Shown here in pieces: positions 5,689 through 7,550 of a DNA stretch of 7,550 bases. This stretch comes from Nitrososphaerota archaeon (lineage in GTDB: Archaea; Thermoproteota; Nitrososphaeria; Nitrososphaerales; CADDZS01). How positions within the stretch are numbered: the first letter of the stretch is position 1; each line of letters opens with the position of its first letter. Made by a program: the position numbers and the translations under genes. Below the pieces are notes generated by a model. The model ran no database searches. It was not told the DNA's origin and was given only the letters and a program-made list of their open reading frames with translations. The stretch spans positions 1-7,550 of the forward strand of contig JAPCJV010000079.1 of NCBI GenBank assembly GCA_027886785.1, given 5' to 3'.

Positions 5689-7550
5689 TCAGTTTCGAGT
5701 AGTATATTCCAAAATCACAATGCCCAGGGGCGGAAGAGTCAAGTTAATCGAGTACGGTCTTTCGTGCCACGGTACATTGTCTGAAGAAACGCCTCCCATA
5801 TTGCCGAGCCCGCTTCCTCCATAGTCGCCCGCATCGCTGTTTAGAATCTCTTTGTAGTATCCGCTGCTAGGTACTCCTATTCGGTAATTTTGCCTCGGAA
5901 CGGGTGTCATGTTGCATATGACAAGGGAAAACCGACTTCCATCCTTCGACTTTCTTAGGAAACTGATTACACTCTGTTCTGCATCTTTGAAGTCGATCCA
6001 CTCGAATCCTTCATACGAGAAATCGACTTCGTGAAACTCAGACTTGGATTTGTAAAGGTCGTTTAGATCCTTCACAAAGCGGGATAATCTTGCATTGGGA
6101 TCGTGCTTTGCCTCCTCCCAATCGAGATCTGTCCTAAAATTCCATTCATTTTTCTGCCCGAATTCTGAACCCATGAAAAGGAGTTTTTTTCCGGGGTGGG
6201 TAAACATGTATCCGAAGAAGAGTCTCATATTTGCATACTTTCTCCATTCATCCCCGGGCATCTTGCTCAGAAGGGATCTTTTCCCATACACCACTTCGTC
6301 GTGGGACACGACCAGAACAAAATTTTCGCTGAACGCATAGAGAAGGCTGAAAGTGAGATTTCTCTGATGATGTTTCCTGAAGATCGGATCCGTCTGGAAG
6401 TAGTCCAAAGTATCATGCATCCACCCCATGTTCCATTTCATGTCAAAACCGAGGCCTCCCTTTTTCGTCGGGTGGGTTACTCCCGGCCACGCAGTTGATT
6501 CTTCGGCGATGGCCAAGATATTTGCAAAAGTGGAATGTACTAGATCGTTGGTCTCCCTCAAAAATTCAAGGGCTTCAATGTTTTCTCTTCCGCCGTATTT
6601 GTTGGGCAGCCACTCGCCCTCTTTCCTCGAATAGTCCAGGTACAGCATGGAAGCTACAGCGTCGAGTCTCAAACCATCCGCGTGATACTTGTCCAGCCAA
6701 AACAGTGCGTTCGAGATCAGAAAAGTGCGCACCTCCTTTCTGGAATAATTGAAAATTAGAGTGCCCCAGTCCGGATGGACTCCTCTCCTCGGATCTTCGT
6801 GCTCGTACAGATGTGTCCCGTCAAACAACGCGAGGCCGTACTCATCTTTGGGAAAGTGCGCCGGCACCCAATCGAGGATCACGCCAATTCCGGAGGTATG
6901 ACACTTGTCGACGAAATACATGAAATCCTCTGGAGATCCAAAGCGCGAGGTGGGAGCGTAATAGTTCACCACCTGATATCCCCAGGAGTCGTCCAGTGGG
7001 TGTTCCATGACCGGGAGTAGCTCCACATGTGTAAACCCCATTTCCATGACATACGGCACCAGTTCATCTGCAATTTCCCTGTAATTCAGAAACGATCCAT
7101 CGCCATGTTTTCGCCAAGATCCCAGATGTACTTCGTAGATGGAAACTGCCGATTCGGCGGGGTTGAGGCTCGCCCTTTTTTCCGACATCCATTCCTGATC
7201 CTTCCATGAATAATCGAGCTTTGCGACGATAGCGGCCGTCCGGGGCCGTAGCTCGGTCCTGAAGGCGTAGGGGTCGGTCTTCAGGAGGATTTTTCCCCCT
7301 TCGTTCGGTTTAATCGCAAACTTGTAGACTTCATTTTCACTCGTTCGAGGAATGAAGATCTCCCATATGCCAGAGGACCCTCTGCTGATCATCAGGTTCT
7401 CTCCCACGTTCCAGTGGTTGAAATCCCCGACCAAAGAAACGGTTCTCGCATTGGGTGCCCACACTGCAAAGAGAACTCCCGGTACCCCGTCGATCGTTAT
7501 CAAGTGTGAACCCAATTTTTCGTAAATTTTTCTGTGCGTGCCTTCACCGA
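5689..7550 (-). CDS. glgB: 1,4-alpha-glucan branching enzyme GlgB (GH13 subfamily 9), 5'-truncated by window edge
   Basis: GlgB cuts an alpha-1,4 chain and re-attaches the piece by an alpha-1,6 bond, branching the glucan that GlgE elongates. The minus-strand frame is open to the right edge: codons upstream of the TTG at 7515 read GEGTHRKIYEKLGSH, a conserved branching-enzyme segment, so TTG 7515 is internal and the gene starts outside. About 619 residues are visible; the family usually has 630-750, so between a few and roughly a hundred are missing. A CBM48 domain (FAVWAPNARTVSLVGDFNHW) is followed by VELLPVMEHP. The catalytic motifs are ILDWVPAHFPKD, GLRLDAVASMLY (nucleophile Asp, codon 6663-6661), AIAEESTAWPGV (acid/base Glu, codon 6504-6502) and VSHDEVVYGK (Asp, codon 6300-6298). 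The C-terminal beta domain ends in LPPLGIVILEY. The gene ends in tandem TGA TGA, 21 bp before glgE. Confidence 0.96.
   Translation of the reverse strand, partial: GEGTHRKIYEKLGSHLITIDGVPGVLFAVWAPNARTVSLVGDFNHWNVGENLMISRGSSGIWEIFIPRTSENEVYKFAIKPNEGGKILLKTDPYAFRTELRPRTAAIVAKLDYSWKDQEWMSEKRASLNPAESAVSIYEVHLGSWRKHGDGSFLNYREIADELVPYVMEMGFTHVELLPVMEHPLDDSWGYQVVNYYAPTSRFGSPEDFMYFVDKCHTSGIGVILDWVPAHFPKDEYGLALFDGTHLYEHEDPRRGVHPDWGTLIFNYSRKEVRTFLISNALFWLDKYHADGLRLDAVASMLYLDYSRKEGEWLPNKYGGRENIEALEFLRETNDLVHSTFANILAIAEESTAWPGVTHPTKKGGLGFDMKWNMGWMHDTLDYFQTDPIFRKHHQRNLTFSLLYAFSENFVLVVSHDEVVYGKRSLLSKMPGDEWRKYANMRLFFGYMFTHPGKKLLFMGSEFGQKNEWNFRTDLDWEEAKHDPNARLSRFVKDLNDLYKSKSEFHEVDFSYEGFEWIDFKDAEQSVISFLRKSKDGSRFSLVICNMTPVPRQNYRIGVPSSGYYKEILNSDAGDYGGSGLGNMGGVSSDNVPWHERPYSINLTLPPLGIVILEYTTRN

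Noticed and set aside
5294..5824. A 176-codon plus-strand open frame across the glgE/glgB junction
   Set aside because: It lies antisense to two well-supported genes, has no recognisable domain or ribosome binding site, and its composition is that of a complementary-strand shadow.
1..7550. Possible mobile element, CRISPR array, RNA gene or tandem repeat
   Set aside because: Nearly all bases are accounted for by four intact family-typical frames; no repeated units, terminal inverted repeats or structured RNA signatures were seen by eye.

Overview
This window is dense coding DNA from a bacterium of roughly balanced base composition. It holds four genes of the GlgE pathway, which converts trehalose/maltose to alpha-glucan. 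No transfer RNA, ribosomal RNA, CRISPR array, insertion sequence or phage signal was seen. The protein families suggest a bacterium that stores glycogen-like glucan and can build it from trehalose. The sequence alone does not fix the genus. The short spacers and non-ATG starts are ordinary bacterial features.

Layout. The left arm reads rightward. It starts with the 3' part of a maltokinase gene, whose frame is open to the left edge, so the true start (possibly as the C-terminal half of a TreS-maltokinase fusion) lies outside. After a 55-bp spacer comes a complete glgX-type debranching enzyme gene. The right arm reads leftward. It starts with a glgB branching enzyme gene, whose frame is open to the right edge, so its N-terminus lies outside. 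After a 21-bp spacer comes a complete glgE gene with a TTG start. The two arms converge tail to tail with 31 bp between the glgX and glgE stop codons.

How the genes work together. Maltokinase makes alpha-maltose-1-phosphate from maltose and ATP; in known systems the maltose comes from trehalose via TreS. GlgE transfers the maltosyl unit to the non-reducing end of an alpha-1,4-glucan. GlgB introduces alpha-1,6 branches, and GlgX removes branches during trimming or turnover. All catalytic residues that I could place in the three GH13 enzymes and the kinase are present, so the visible parts look functional.

I do not see an undescribed system here. The points worth a second look are the convergent arrangement of a normally co-directional pathway, the same-frame glgB/glgE junction with tandem stop codons, and an altered family motif in GlgX that could be real divergence or two G-to-T changes.
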